From contig JAVXUO010001066.1 of the NCBI GenBank assembly GCA_033065855.1, positions 310,001 through 374,000 on the forward strand: a stretch of DNA of 64,000 bases, written 5' to 3'. Position numbers and translations under genes: made by a program. Positions 37,029 to 50,500 of the stretch are shown here, in pieces. The DNA is from Escallonia rubra (lineage: Eukaryota > Streptophyta > Magnoliopsida > Escalloniales > Escalloniaceae). The notes below the pieces were generated by a model. That model worked only from the letters and a program-made list of their open reading frames with translations, was not told where the DNA came from and searched no databases. The first letter of the stretch is position 1. Every line of letters starts with the position of its first letter.

Positions 37029-40000
37029 ACACGAAAGGACATTATATATATGACGTCGCCGAAGACCCGCCGCCGCCCCATGCGCCGGGAAGCACAGTGG
37101 GGCAGCCAGGGGGTGTTGGCTTGTGGAAGCTATAGAAGAATATAAAGAGCACAAAGGGTTTTTTAAAGAGAGGAGAGAGGGTTTGCTCACTCGTCAAAAC
37201 AATGTTGGGTAATGTTAAATCAATTTATTATTTTTGACCCCTACAATATAAACAGGGGCAGGCCCCGTCATAAGATTAAAAATTAGTTGGGCCTTTGCTT
37301 CTTGGGCCCTTTAAATTTCCAGCTAAGTTTCTTTAGGCTTTTTTTCTAAGAACAACTTTGTAGATTTAATAGAAGTAAGGCCCACTTCTCAAAAGCCGAG
37401 TTTTGACTTTTACTTGCGGCCGATTCCAAAGCCCAATTCGTTTATTCTTTGGTAATTCAAAGCCCAATTTGTCAATTCTTGAATGTTTGTGCATTGCATT
37501 CTATAATAATGGTCACTAAAATTACTATTGGGAAATATATAAACCCACACTTTCATGCGTTTGCCCATACTTTGTTTTGTTGCTCAAATAAGAAACAACG
37601 TTTCGTCTTATATTGAAAATGATCTCGTTACGTCGCTAAAAACTTTATTGTTATCGAACAAAAGCGGGATGTCCGAAAAATCAAATGCCAGTGCAAGTCA
37701 GTGAACTCAAATGGTATGAAGAATTAGACAAAAGTGATTGGAGGAAGGGGAAGAAAGAAAAACCAAAAGAATTGATGAATGGGAAGGAAGGGAACGCACA
37801 AGTTGGGTTTTCATTTTGATATATTTAGTGGATAATTACGAAGTTAATTTTTGTCAAGGAACACGGATTAAGGAGCTCTAGATTTTAAAGATTTTAGTGA
37901 GGCACACTGAGAATCAATTGATAAGTTGAGTCTAATGCTTGTTAACAACCATGAATGGTTTTTGGAGTTCTAATTGCGAAAACAGGTTAAACTATAGGAA
38001 GTTAGATGCAATTTTACCTTGAACTTCTAAAGGCATCTTTTGGGGCCAAAAATTAAGGCCTTACCTTTTATGTCATCGTTTTATATGGCTAATTCCTATT
38101 GGGATCTATGGCTCTTTAGGCCACGTTTGGCGGGCCTTTTTTCAGTTTTAGAAACTGAAAAAAATAAACGCGTTTGGTAACTATTTTTTCGTTTTTTTTT
38201 TCTTCAGTTTAAAATATCAGTTTTTAAACCAAGACTGTTTTTGAAAAATCCAAAAATGAGTTTCGATTTTCAATTTTGGTTTTTTTTTTAGACCACCGCC
38301 ACCTTCCCACCACCAGCAGCCACCTCCGGCGGCCAGCGACCACCGCCGGCAGCCACCAGCCATCGTCGGCCACTGCCACGCCCCACCACCGCCACCGCAA
38401 ACCACAAAAAAAAAATGGGTTATCAAATACCCACATGTTTTTGTAAAAAAATATATATTAAACTGCTCTTTAGTTTTTTTTTTTTTTGAAACTAAAAAAA
38501 AAGTGTTGTCAAATAGTTTCAACTCAATTTGCTTTTTTCATGAATCTATAACTAATGACTCGTGCAAGTAGTTTTCGATGGAGGTTCTTTGACGTTAAAG
38601 TCATTAATTTTTTACCCCCTTTCAAATATTTAAGGAAGTTTAACTGTGTGTCACTCATTGTCAGGAGTTACCTTACGAGGAGTTCGATAAGCTGTTATTT
38701 TTCTTATTATTGTATTATATATTTACTATAGTACTTGCTTAGTAACAACACAGTTAATATGATTCACGTTCAAGTCGGAAAAAAATGATAATAATTGAGG
38801 ACTTGTATCATTTTCTCTAGTACGTTCTTTTACTACGGTACTTGCTTAGTAACAACGCAGTTAATAAGAGCTGCTGTGTGTGTCACAATTCTCCATACTA
38901 CTAAACCATGGAGCTAACAGCAATAAAGTGGAAGTGCACCACTTTTTTGGCTTCTTTTTAAGCTATATGTCCATAGGGGTTGGTGGGTTGGCTTTGTCAT
39001 TGAAGCTTTGTTTCTCTTTTTGCTGTTTCAATCATCCCTTCACAGAACTTATCACTGTCTAATCTCATCTCATCTCATTTAACTAAACAGAGTTGGATTG
39101 ATAGAACCATTAACCACCAATCTGGTTTGTTTGGTGAAAGTTCTTATCAACGATGCTGCTAGAAGACGACGTGAAACGGGGAGAACATGAGTGATGGATG
39201 TAGCGGGAAATGTTGTGTTAGGTAATGATTGAAATCAAATCTGTTTTATGCAACTGAACTGAATTACCTTTGTGCGTGGCAACACACACCCTATTTTATT
39301 GTTTTTGAAATACGATAATCTCTTTTTGTATCGGTAATAATTAATAATACGGCCTTATAGCTATAAAAATTCAAACCAAAGTAATATACCGTGACCGTGA
39401 AACACACCTTCCAAAAAATAATGACTGGTGAGTGGTGCTTGTTGTTAGGGTCCATTCTGACTTTCGATCTCAATTTTGTTTGGAATAGGTTTCAGTGAAG
39501 GCGGTTGTGAGAGTATTACGAGGCGGCGGAGGCAGATTAAGAACGTGGAGGCATCGATGTTGTTGCGGATGTGTGGTTGAGATTGATGGTGACAGCGCCG
39601 GGAACGGTGCAGTGGTGCTGCAGTAGCCGTTCTTAACGAAAAATGGGGTAGATAATGGATAACTTTTCAAGAAACTACTTTCAAGTCATGTGTGGCACAA
39701 TCATTTCGTTAAAACCGTTAAGTATTTTATGATTTTGTTTGGTTCACATATATCATTGCTATTTGTCCAAGGTAAATGGATACAATGTAATTTCATCATA
39801 ATCTCATAGAGTTGCACGAAAAACCTTTATTGCATCTACAAAACACATATTTGGACTTACGGGTTTCACCTTATGCGAGCGAGAGGTGTGATGGATGCAA
39901 TGCGCCACGAAAAGGAGGTAGCACAGGCAAAGAATGATAGTAGAGATTGATTATCCAAGCAAAAGAGGCTCTATTTCAATGTATGTCACAAAGCAAATTA

Positions 40001-41330
40001 TAGACCCCTTAGAGCAACGGTCTATTTGGAGGTTAATCATGAAGCTTACGACATGTTTTTCACTCGTGTGACTATAGCTATATGAAGTTGAAGATAATCA
40101 ATTTTAAACAAGCTCACTCTACAACACGACTTGCATTATAAGGTCCAAAAAGTATAAAGTAGATTATTGATATTATATATCACCATACTCGAACGATTCT
40201 CGTTATCTGTGCAACTTATAGTTACTTATATAAGCTTGTATTCAACTCTATTTTAGTTTCAGGGGAACTCTTTATATTAGGTAAAAAGAAATAAATATTT
40301 CCCTTCACTTATCGTTGATGATTTAAGAAGTTGCCAAATCAGTTATTATGAATTAAAATCGTTTGAAATAAGCAAATTAGTGTTGTGATAATTTTAAAAC
40401 TCCTCTACAAAAAATTGCTCATTCAACATAATGAATCACGCCATTCACGTATAAAGAGTGATAGTCCTACTACATAAAGATGCTTCGTTTACTATATGAT
40501 TAATTGTGCATAAAATCCCATGAACAAATTTTGGCTACTATCTAGATTATAAGAATTTTCTTCCAACTACGTGTATAATAATAATAACTATTATCGCTAA
40601 ATGATTATAGCGGCGTTTTTGCTAAATCGAGTCCTAGCACTTAAAAAAATTTGTGTTATAAGGGGTTTTTTAGGTGGCAGTGAATTTGTGGTGCTCTTGG
40701 TTAAGGTTATGGCTGGCTTTTTGTGGTCTTGTTGGTGGAAACTGTGTGGTGGTCTTGGCGGAAATTGTGACATGTTGGTGGCAAGTTTTTGGTGGTGAAA
40801 TTCTGGCGGTGGTATTGGTGGAGATTGTGGTGGTCTTTGTAGAGGCAAGTCTATGGTGGGTGATGATGGCGATGAAAAGGGAAAGGAAATGGCCACGATT
40901 GTTCTGGTGGTCAGGGAAAGTAATGGTAGGTTTGGTATTGGTGGTGGTTTGAATATGGCAGCCAACTGTACGGTGTCACCAAAATGGAAGTTAAGGGTCG
41001 TTGAGAAAGATTTTGTGCAAATATTGCAAAAATATGAGGAATACACACGCAATCGATCCAAAATATTAAGACAATATTTTCACAGCTTTTTAATTTTCAG
41101 TTGTCACTGAAGTTAAAAGACTGTTTGTTCTACTTTACCGTACATCCTTTTCGCGACAGAGTACGTAAGTTTAACGGCGGTAATAATTGGGTTCGAATTT
41201 CACTGAACTCCGTAGACTACTAGTTAAAACTGTCATTGAACAGCCGTTAGGGGTAACTTTTGGACCATATATGCGGACAATCTTTCAAAAAAGCCGTCAT
41301 CCAAAAATAACCCCCCATCCCTCCTCCCGT
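37029..41330. other. Intergenic region upstream of CLASP
   Basis: No gene supported. It includes a foldback element at 38.1-38.5 kb and GTGGTGG-rich low-complexity DNA at about 40670-40950, which makes spurious open frames on both strands. The last few hundred bases are the likely CLASP promoter. Confidence 0.5.
38121..38521. mobile_element. Foldback MITE-like element with AAACTGAAA/T-rich ends
   Basis: The left part reads TTTTTTCAGTTTTAGAAACTG and later ACGCGTTTGGTAAC. The right part holds the complementary order (GGGTTATCAAATACCCACATG, then TAGTTTT and GAAACTA, then TTGTCAAATAGTTTC). A GC-rich core of CCACCGCC/CCGGCGGCC (38290-38400) sits between. Pairing is only approximate because of homopolymer runs. 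Confidence 0.4.
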
Positions 41331-41516
41331 CAATCTAGCAAAACCACCCACCACCAGCATTTCACTCTCCCTGTCTCTCCATTTCACTTCACACTCGACA
41401 CTCTCCCCCCTCCCCGTCACACTCGCACGCCTTTCCAACTCATAACCACCGAATCCGCGGCGGATCTGGCCGTCACTCCACCAGATCCCGAGCCCTAGCC
41501 ACCGGCACACGGCCAA
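41331..41516 (+). promoter_or_regulatory. Probable CLASP 5' UTR
   Basis: C-rich, CT-rich leader sequence (CTCTCCCCCCTCCCCGTC) directly upstream of the CLASP ATG, typical of plant 5' UTRs. The boundary is approximate and no clear TATA box was picked. Confidence 0.4.
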
Positions 41517-44500
41517 ATGGAGGAGGCACTCGAGATGGCGCGTGCCAAGGACACCAAGGAGCGGATGGCGGGGGTCGAGCGCCTCCACCAACTGCTCGAA
41601 GCTTCGAGGAAGACGATGTCGTCCTCGGAGGTCACCTCGCTCGTCGACTGCTGCCTGGATCTCCTGAAAGACAACAACTTCAGGGTGTCGCAGGGCGCGT
41701 TGCTCTCACTCGCCTCCGCCGCGGTCCTCTCCGGCGACCACCTGAAGCTTCACTTCAATGCGCTCGTGCCGGCCGTCGTCGAGCGGCTCGGCGACGGCAA
41801 GCAGCCCGTGCGTGACGCCGCGAGGCGGCTCTTGCTTACTCTCATGGAGGTGCGCGCTCCGCAGCATTGCTCTTCTCTTTGTTTTGGGTGAATGTTGGTT
41901 GTTCATGTCCCTTTTTGACCATTTAATACTCGAAAACCCTATGTAACCGGCTTAGATTTCTTTGGTTTTTGATACTCCCTCTGTTTTGGAGTATGGAATA
42001 CGAAAATGGAAGTGGCAGACTAAGTTTAGATACTAATTACAGATCAAAGAATAAGTATTGTTTTACAAGTCAAACTAGGGTAAAATCAACAAGTGATAGT
42101 CAATGATTTACACGTTCAAATTTTATAAAGAGGAGAGGGTATTATTTATCGTGGGGATCAAAGAAAATGTGTTCCTAGAGGGTTTTCAGTTTAACCGTTT
42201 TTACTTTACTCCCTCCATTCCGCCGGTTTCTCCCCTTTTAACTTTTCTGGTAACTCCTTAGATTTAGTACAAGTAGACAGTGCATTTACTCCTTATTTTC
42301 ACTCCAGCAGCTTGGCTTGCCAAACGGTACTTAGTTAATCTATGATCGGTATTGGAGTTCAATTCAATGTTTATATGTTCTAAATATATCAGAGGAATTC
42401 TAAAAAAGTCAAGAATCTAATGGAACATAGGGAGTAGTTTATTTTTAAGGTTGCCTTTGGCTGCACTTGTCGTAATCTTTTCTGAATTAGGCTTACTTAG
42501 TACGTGGAATGCTTCAGCTAATGTAGGTTTAGCGAGACTAGAGTTAATCTAAGCTCCTCTGAAGTACAAAGCAAAAAAGCTCTGGTTTTCAGATCCCATA
42601 TCCCAAATTATATTCTTAATAACATCTGCTGATCTTCTTTGATGGCCAAAATCACATCTTGCAACCACATTTTGCTATCTAAATTTTGATGGCAAGTATT
42701 GCGAACTTTCTTGCTCAGCTAAATGTCTGGCAACATTGTTTTTATTTTTGATTGATATTTGAGGTATCGTGGTCAGTGTTGGAGGTGGTCTTTGGGGTTG
42801 AATTTTGAACTGCTAAGGGTTCCTTGTAGTAGAACATTGGTGTAACCTATCACCACGAGTATCCACTTGGAAGTCGGAATAGATTTTTTGGATATGCCAT
42901 TTGATGAGGCTGCCGCTCTGGTCTTGATTGTGTTTCACTGACAGGATATTGCTGGTCTGTATAAGTATGAATTTGGGACAGCCATGATATGCTACAAATT
43001 TGAGAAAATGTACGCCCAGTTTGGATAAATTTATACACTTGTTTAACTTTATTTTTCAAAGTGTTGGGATTTTGACTGGTTTAAGGTTTTGAAAATGGTA
43101 ACCCCGTTCTGTTTTTATATATACTTGAAAAAGGAAGTTGAAGGGAATTTAGTTGTCACAAGCATAGTCATTCATTCTAAATTATGAGGATTCTAAAAAA
43201 AAGCGTCTTCAGAAGAGCAGTAAGAAAGAGTACTTTTGGGTCAAAGTGGACAACATGGGCATCAAGCTCTCATTTCAATTTAAATAAGCCTTTGCGGCAA
43301 ACTGGTTTGGGCCAGCTACATGAATGCTTTTTTTTTTCTTTTTTCCTTCCTATTCCCCTCATGCAAACACAATCTGATATACTTCTGGTAATCGAGGCCT
43401 TTGTTACTGCTTCGTACCTCGTTATTCTCTGTCTATGAAGTGTTTTTATTTTATTTTATATATATGCTAGGAAGAGCGTAAAATATGACATTTAAGCATG
43501 GCAATAGGATTTGTTCTAGATAAGGTTTTGGAAAGCGACATTGGAGTTTTAATTGAATTAGGTTAGACAACTTAAAAGGATTATGCATGAAATTGTTTTT
43601 TCAGTTCAATATTCAATTCGTGAATTCCCCACACTAGTGACGTCTCAAGTTGCTTGGCCGCTTTAGAGCTAGACCATAAGTTGATTCATAACTATTTAAA
43701 CTTGGACTGCATTGAATGAGTGCAGTTCTATAGGAGCTCTTCCCTTTTTTTCTTCTCCACATGTCTAGGCTGACCGGTAGACATTAAGTCAATGAAGACT
43801 GTACAGAAGTGCTAAAGCAAGGTGGGTTTTGCCAAAGAAAAGAAGTGCTTAAGGACGGATAGAATATGCAACTCCTCATAACTAAAAGTTGCATTTATAA
43901 CAGTCATCCTTGAACATTAGTCATGAAACATTAAAAAAGTTTTGAAGATCTTTATTCACTAATTAAGAGGCGTGCAATACCTCCAGAAAAGCATGACGGG
44001 CCTTTGATTTGAAACTACGACTTTTTACATTGTTTTAAAACAAACAGCAGCTTCTATTCACATACATGAGGAGGAGCTCTCTGATCAGTTATTAAAAATG
44101 TATAGAAGACAGAATCAAAAGCAAAAAGGAAAAAGAAGCATAAAAGAGTAAGAAGATGCATAGAGCTAACATTGCTATATAGTTTATCCCAATTAAGGTA
44201 ACTGATGACCTGAGTATGATATGTGATAAGGGATCTAGCAGAATAGGTTAATTCTTCTACTTCTTCTTCTCTTGGCTGACGATAAAGGGTTGGCCCATAC
44301 TGTCATGGTGTGTGTCTACATGGTTCATTGGCTGAATTTGATTGCCCATGGGACACAGGTCCTGGTGTTTTGCTTGTTCAGTCTTTCTAAGAGCTAGAGA
44401 AAGAAAAGAAGCAGCAAGTTATATGAAGTTAACTGTGCGTTTTCATGTGTGGTGCAGGTTTCTTCACCGACGATCATTGTTGAAAGAGCTGGGTCTTATG

Positions 44501-47500
44501 CTTGGATGCACAAAAGCTGGAGAGTACGGGAAGAGTTTGCACGGACTGTCACATCAGCTATTGGTCTTTTTGCATCTACAGAGCTCCCTCTTCAACGTGC
44601 TATTCTGCCTTCTGTACGTTATGTGGCTTAATTGATGAAAAAAATGTTATGGTTGATTAGTTTGACTTAAGAACTTGTTTTTAAAAGCACTTTGTTATAT
44701 GGATCCTGAACATAGATTGTGTTTGGAGAATTATTGGAACTTATTTTTAAGGAGTAGAAGCTCTCACAGATGTCATATCTTTTTTTCCAAGATACATTTG
44801 CTATGATAATTCGATCATATCTTTTTGTTGGACTGTCAGATTTTGCAGATGTTGCATGATTCGAATCCTGGTGTCAGGGAGGCAGCTATATCTTGCATCG
44901 AGGTTAGTGAGCCCCATTTCATAGTTGTTTTTCTTTATTCATCCGATGCTTGATTCACATGGAGGATAATGATGTGTTACAAATTCTATGCAAATTGAGT
45001 TGGACAATATTTGCTCATTTTTCCGTTTCTCCATGTTATGTGTCATCTAGCTTGGATAAGGATGCTCTTGTCAGTTATGACCTAAAGATACTTATCTTGG
45101 TCTCCAAGAGGCTGTGTTCCTCTGCTCTTAGCTTTCTACTACCAAATGTCTAGGACTTATCCAAATTGGATACATTTAGAGGATCCGCCCTTCAACCAAA
45201 TCCAGGGCTGAAGCTCACTCCTTTATTTGGACACTTTGCCTGTGCCACGTTGTTGATTCTGTTAGAATTCTGTTCCGAAGACTTGATGCTGCTTTTACGC
45301 GTCTATCATGATGTACACATCACTTCGACTATGATGTTAAGGAGGAAGCCCCACCTTTAATCTACATTTGCTTCTTAAGTAGTACACAAGGTCTGTGTAG
45401 AGGTTAATAAGCTAGGCTGGCTTTTTGGTCATTCTATTACCCAGAAAGTCTGTTAGGGATGTGAATTATCCTTTTGGCTTATATGAAGAAGTATGCTCTG
45501 GTAGAATCAGCTGATCTTCTGATGTATGGGTTAGGGTATTTTCACTATTTTGTGGCACAATGAAGTTAAGATGACATGTAGATACGGTCTACGGGGTAGA
45601 TTGATGCAGAAGAAGGTTGAGTGGTTCTTCTGGATCGTGTCTTATATGTCAGACTTTCTGTAGTTTTTCTTAGTAAGGGCCAATATTAAGTGGGAAGGGG
45701 GATGAACTTTGTCTTTGGAAGACAGATGGTGTTAGAAGATGGGTCTAAAGCATTGATTCATGTTTTAGTGAGGCAGATAGGAGAGACAGGTTGTGGAAAT
45801 TGTAGAAAGCAAAGCCTTGTGGGTGGGTTGGATCCTGTTTTGCAGTCATGAGTTTTTAGTGTTTTCTTAGTCAGGTGGTGCCTAGTGCTCTTGTTTTTTG
45901 TTTGTTTGTTCTGAGGATGTTTGGAACAATCGAGTAGCCGGGACCTGGGCTGCACCACCAGCGCGCCATTTCTGGAAGCATTGATACTGACCAAAAACGA
46001 GGATATATAGTAGAATCAGTTTCCGGATTTTGTCTGTTGATTATTAAACCTGACGTTTGGCCACTTTTTTTGGACTGCCTATTCTACGCCGGGCTCTTTA
46101 TCACTTACGATTTGAAACTGGTTAAAGTTCTTAACAGACTTCTTATTTGCTGTTTTGGCAGTAATTTTTATTTCACTTAGCTTAGTGAGCTTTGTACGTT
46201 TTGTTTTAAAACGAAATAATCGTTAGTTTTCAAGGTTTCTCAGAAAATCTTGATGATTCTGTCTAGTAAAATATTCTGTTGATTTGTTCTCTGATCATTT
46301 TAGAGTTGCAGATGTGTTAGTTGCCACCAAGGTATTGATGCTGGCTTCTGCAAAATTTAGTTTGCATTTGAAGTTATTTATTTTCCCTTTTCTTTCTTTT
46401 AAACTTTTTTTGGTTCCCTTTCATTTTTATTTTGTGGTGGATGGAATCGGGGTCATTTATCTTAAGCCCCTTGGCCTTGCAGGAGATGTATACTCATATT
46501 GGGCCTCAGTTCCGTGAAGAGCTTCAACGTCACAATCTTCCTATGTCAGTGGTAAGTTTATAGCTGCAGTACTTTACCTATTCTGTTATACCCTTCTTAA
46601 TATACACTCCTCCGTCCCAACAAATTGATCATATTTCCTTTTTGGGCTGTCCCAAAAAAAATGATCACTTTCCAGATTAAGAAAAATTCTGTGGATGTTT
46701 TTCCATGTTTACTCTTTCTACACTTTTCTATTCTATTTCTCGCTCCACATTTAATCCTTCACCAACGCATTTTCTCTATCTTGACCTGCTTTCTTTCCTC
46801 CCCTCTTTCTATCTCTCTTGGGGTAGAATGGGAAACTCATAACATATGACTAATATCCTATATAAGCGTGCTAGGGATTAAATAATTTGGGAGGGAGTAC
46901 TACTTAGTACATATGTACCGAGGTGGTTTTTCTTCATTTTTATGTCTTCCTAACACTTCTGTTGGGCCCAGTCTGCTTCTTGTACAAATCAACACTCCTA
47001 GACACATTACTATATCAGGATGTGTCTAGAATAATGCAATATCAGTATATAAGTGACTTTTACCAAGTTGATGGGTATGTAGTATTCTAGCCTCATTAAT
47101 TTTTTCTGGTACAATTATGTACTGCAGGTGAGAGATATTAATGCCAAGCTAGAGAGGATTGAACCGAAAAATCGTTCTTCAGATGGTAACTATCCCGTTG
47201 CAGACATGAAACCTGCTAGCGTTAATGCCAAAAGAAGTAGTCCGAAGGCCAAGAGTTCTACGCGTGAGGTGTCTCTTTTTGGGGGTTAGTGTGCTATAGA
47301 CTCAAACTTAATGATCAGGTTACTATTAGTCCTTGTGCAGCAATTTACATCTTGGTTAGCTCCTATTACTTGTTGGCACAATCTGCATTTTACCTGACTG
47401 TATCAGCTAACTGGTTTTATGTGGATGCACTGTTACTTTCTTTTGCGTAAGTCTGGGTATTTGATAGATTAAGTGTGCAATTGGCTGACACGGCCTTTTT

Positions 47501-50500
47501 GCAGCTACATGCATAATGATATAGAAACTCCAATAAAACAGCAATATGATGTTTCTTATTGTAAGCACTTTCCTGCAAAGGATGGTAAGGAAGCACACGA
47601 GTTTCACAATGTTGGTGACAAGTCAAGAGTGAAATCTGCAAAAAAGTGCATTTGTAGAGTTACAAGTAAAACTTGAATGATGTTTGAAAGCATACATAAT
47701 TGGTATCATTTTGTTGATTTGCTGTTGTGCAGGAGATAGTGATGCCACAGAAAAATCCGTTGATCCAATTAAAGTGTACTCAGAGAAAGAGCTAATAAGA
47801 GAATTTGAGAAGATTGCCTCAACTCTTGTACCTGAAAAAGATTGGTCTATTCGCATTGGAGCCATGCAAAGAGTTGAAGGTCTTGTTATTGGAGGTTTGT
47901 AAATGCCCCCAAGAATGAAAATGAAAAACGTTTTTTTTTTCACCAAATTTATGTTGTATTTAATTGTCTAGATGATGCGAGGCTCTCGCCATTGCAGGGT
48001 CTGTGTTGGCTTAGGTCTATGCTACCATATCCCTGCTATTGAAGGGATACAGTTTCTGCATTTGGAACATGTGGCTTCATGTCTCAATGGAGCAAGCTTA
48101 TGTTGCATCAAGGCTCACTCTAAGAGAATCAGTAAAAATGGCCGTTTTATAAGGGACCTATGATCTTAATTCGATGTGTGTGTATGCTGTTGTTTGAAAA
48201 GAATAGCTTAGAAATAGGAAACCATGGAGAAGAGTTCAACGTTTTATGTGTGCGCGTCTGTGTGGTCACCCTTGCGTGTTAAATGCTGTCAAAATATCTG
48301 AACTGGATTGGTGTGAAATTTAACTTTAGTTGTTTACAACTACATTGTTAAAAAAGGAGTGTGTTTATGTCACTTGTTTGACCTTCTTGGGTCAATGACC
48401 TGCCACTTCATCTACTGCTAGTCTTTTTGATGCTGCCATCTCTATTTGTTGGTAGGGACAAGATTCCTAGGTGGCTAACATATACTATTTTGGAAATAGG
48501 TCTTGGACCCAACCTTGACCCAAAGCTTAAGCATATAGGTATTTGACCCAAGAATATATATGTGAACTCTTTCAAGCTCAGAGCGAGAACGCCTTTCAGG
48601 TCCCCTCAGCTATCTTCCCCTTCACGCATCAGTACAGTAACTCCTTATAGAGCACCAACCTTTTGCGGTTGGCAAACCAAAAAACGCTTTTGCTCTTGCA
48701 AGTACCAAATGCCATGAAAGATCACATTAAAATCAGGGATACCGATAGCAACCACACTCTATTGAGTGCCTATCTTCCCTTGAGACCTAAGAGTACCACT
48801 AAAGACTCCACGTGTGGTTGTCTTTTCACTAACCACCACGAAGTGAGAGACGAGCTGCTGCTTTCTATTTCTTGCTTGGAAAGTTTTTCCAGGTCATAGC
48901 TATTGGCTCTAGTAAACTTGTTAGCGGATTAGGTAGGAGAAACAAAGGAATTGATAGTTTTTATATAGCTAGCTCTGACCAGAATAGGGCCGAAACAGTG
49001 TGTATCATGCTTAACAATTACCTTGATGTGGCAGTCCCCCAGTACGACTGGTGATAGCTTCATAAGAAACAAATCATGGTGTATGGCCACCAAGTGAAAA
49101 AAGGAACCAAACACAAGCAAGGAGGTTTGACCCCAAGAAGCTGCCAAACCAGTGCTTTGGTACCAAGTTTATGTGTCACGTGTCTTTACATTTAGACTTT
49201 GAGACCCTAAATATTTAAATGATTGTGTTTGTATGGCATGCTTAAGTACATAGTGAGATAAGTAGCAACATCATAATATACTATCAGATAGCTCCTGACA
49301 TCACACTAGAGTGTAAAGCAGCAACATCAACACTCGCTAATACTGGTGATCCTACCACGGTCATAGGTTGTAAGAACCTGAATACATCGCTTAAGCCTAT
49401 CCAAACTGTTAAGCGACGAAGAATTTTTCGTGAAGGTCTAAACTAGAAGATATTAGAGAAGGGGACTTGGAACTGTTAGCCATATCACTTGCAGTTTCAG
49501 TGCATATCATTATATTCTCCAATTTTAAACTTCCAGAACATATGCAGATTTACTGAAAAAATGCTTAAATAAAACTTTGAACTTCGCTGATCTGCATATA
49601 TGTTTCTGATCTATAATAAGTGTGTGCATGTCTGTTTGTGTATGTCCTTGAAGTTAGGTTAATGTGACTTGAAGTTGGTATAATAGTAGTTAGACTTGAC
49701 ACATGCAGAGTCATATGGACAGGACTTTGACACATGCTGTGGGTTAATATATTTTATCATTAATGGCATATTATCACCTTCAATTTCTCTTTTTCATAGG
49801 AAACTTCACATATTTATCTTCTAGTTTCGACTCATCAGGTGCAGTTGATTACCCGTGTTTTCGTGGACTTATAAAGCAACTTGCCGGTCCTTTGAGTACA
49901 CAATTAGCTGATCGAAGGTCTAGCATAGTGAAGCAGGTTATGTCTTTTTCTTGGACTTTATGCAATGCAATCGGTCTTTTTTCCTCTTTCTCTTTTTGTT
50001 TCATGTTCTTGGATAACGTAAAGTTCATCTTCTTTTTGCCATTTGATGTCATGATGTATCATGACCTTTCTTGATGCTTTACACGAAGATGAATGTTAAC
50101 TGCTGTTGTTAGCGCCTTAGGGTGTAGAAAATTAGAAATCCTGAGCTGATTAATTGTTTGTGTAACATTCTCCAAGTTAAGCTTAATCTTGGGTGGGGAT
50201 TTTATAAAAAGATACTACTAGTTTTGTAAACAGGTCAAACTACTGTTCTAGTTTGACTGCTCCTAAAAACAAGACTACACCTTAAAGCTCGTTAATATAT
50301 TGAGTCTTGTTCTCGTTTCCCTGATTACGTATTTACTACTGAGCTTGGCTTGATAAGACCAAACTGCTTGAGCTCGGCTTTGGATTGGATTGGCTTTTGA
50401 GATAAACGAGCAAAACTCAAGCTCAATTAGAGCTTGATAAAGTTGTTGAGACGAACTTGAGCAGCCCCATACTCGTACCACCACTTAAGGTTTTCGTACA

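Noticed and set aside
40597..41061. 154-codon minus-strand frame upstream of CLASP
   Set aside because: Pro/Ser-rich product of a GTGGTGG low-complexity tract; plus-strand frames over the same DNA are equally long.
41971..42143. A third Stowaway-like MITE in CLASP intron 1
   Set aside because: The left end TACTCCCTCTGTTTTGG fits, but the right end (GAGGAGAGGGTATTA) pairs only weakly.
47514..47676. Cryptic CLASP exon reading YMHNDIETPIKQQ between exons 5 and 6
   Set aside because: A good acceptor exists at 47514, but joining from exon 5 (phase 1) reaches a stop after six codons, whereas 47284 to 47733 joins in frame to the conserved VYSEKELIREFEKI stretch.
48590..49150. Possible retrotransposon remnant in CLASP intron 6
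   Set aside because: Composition differs from the rest of the intron but I could not recognise any gag, pol or LTR feature on either strand.
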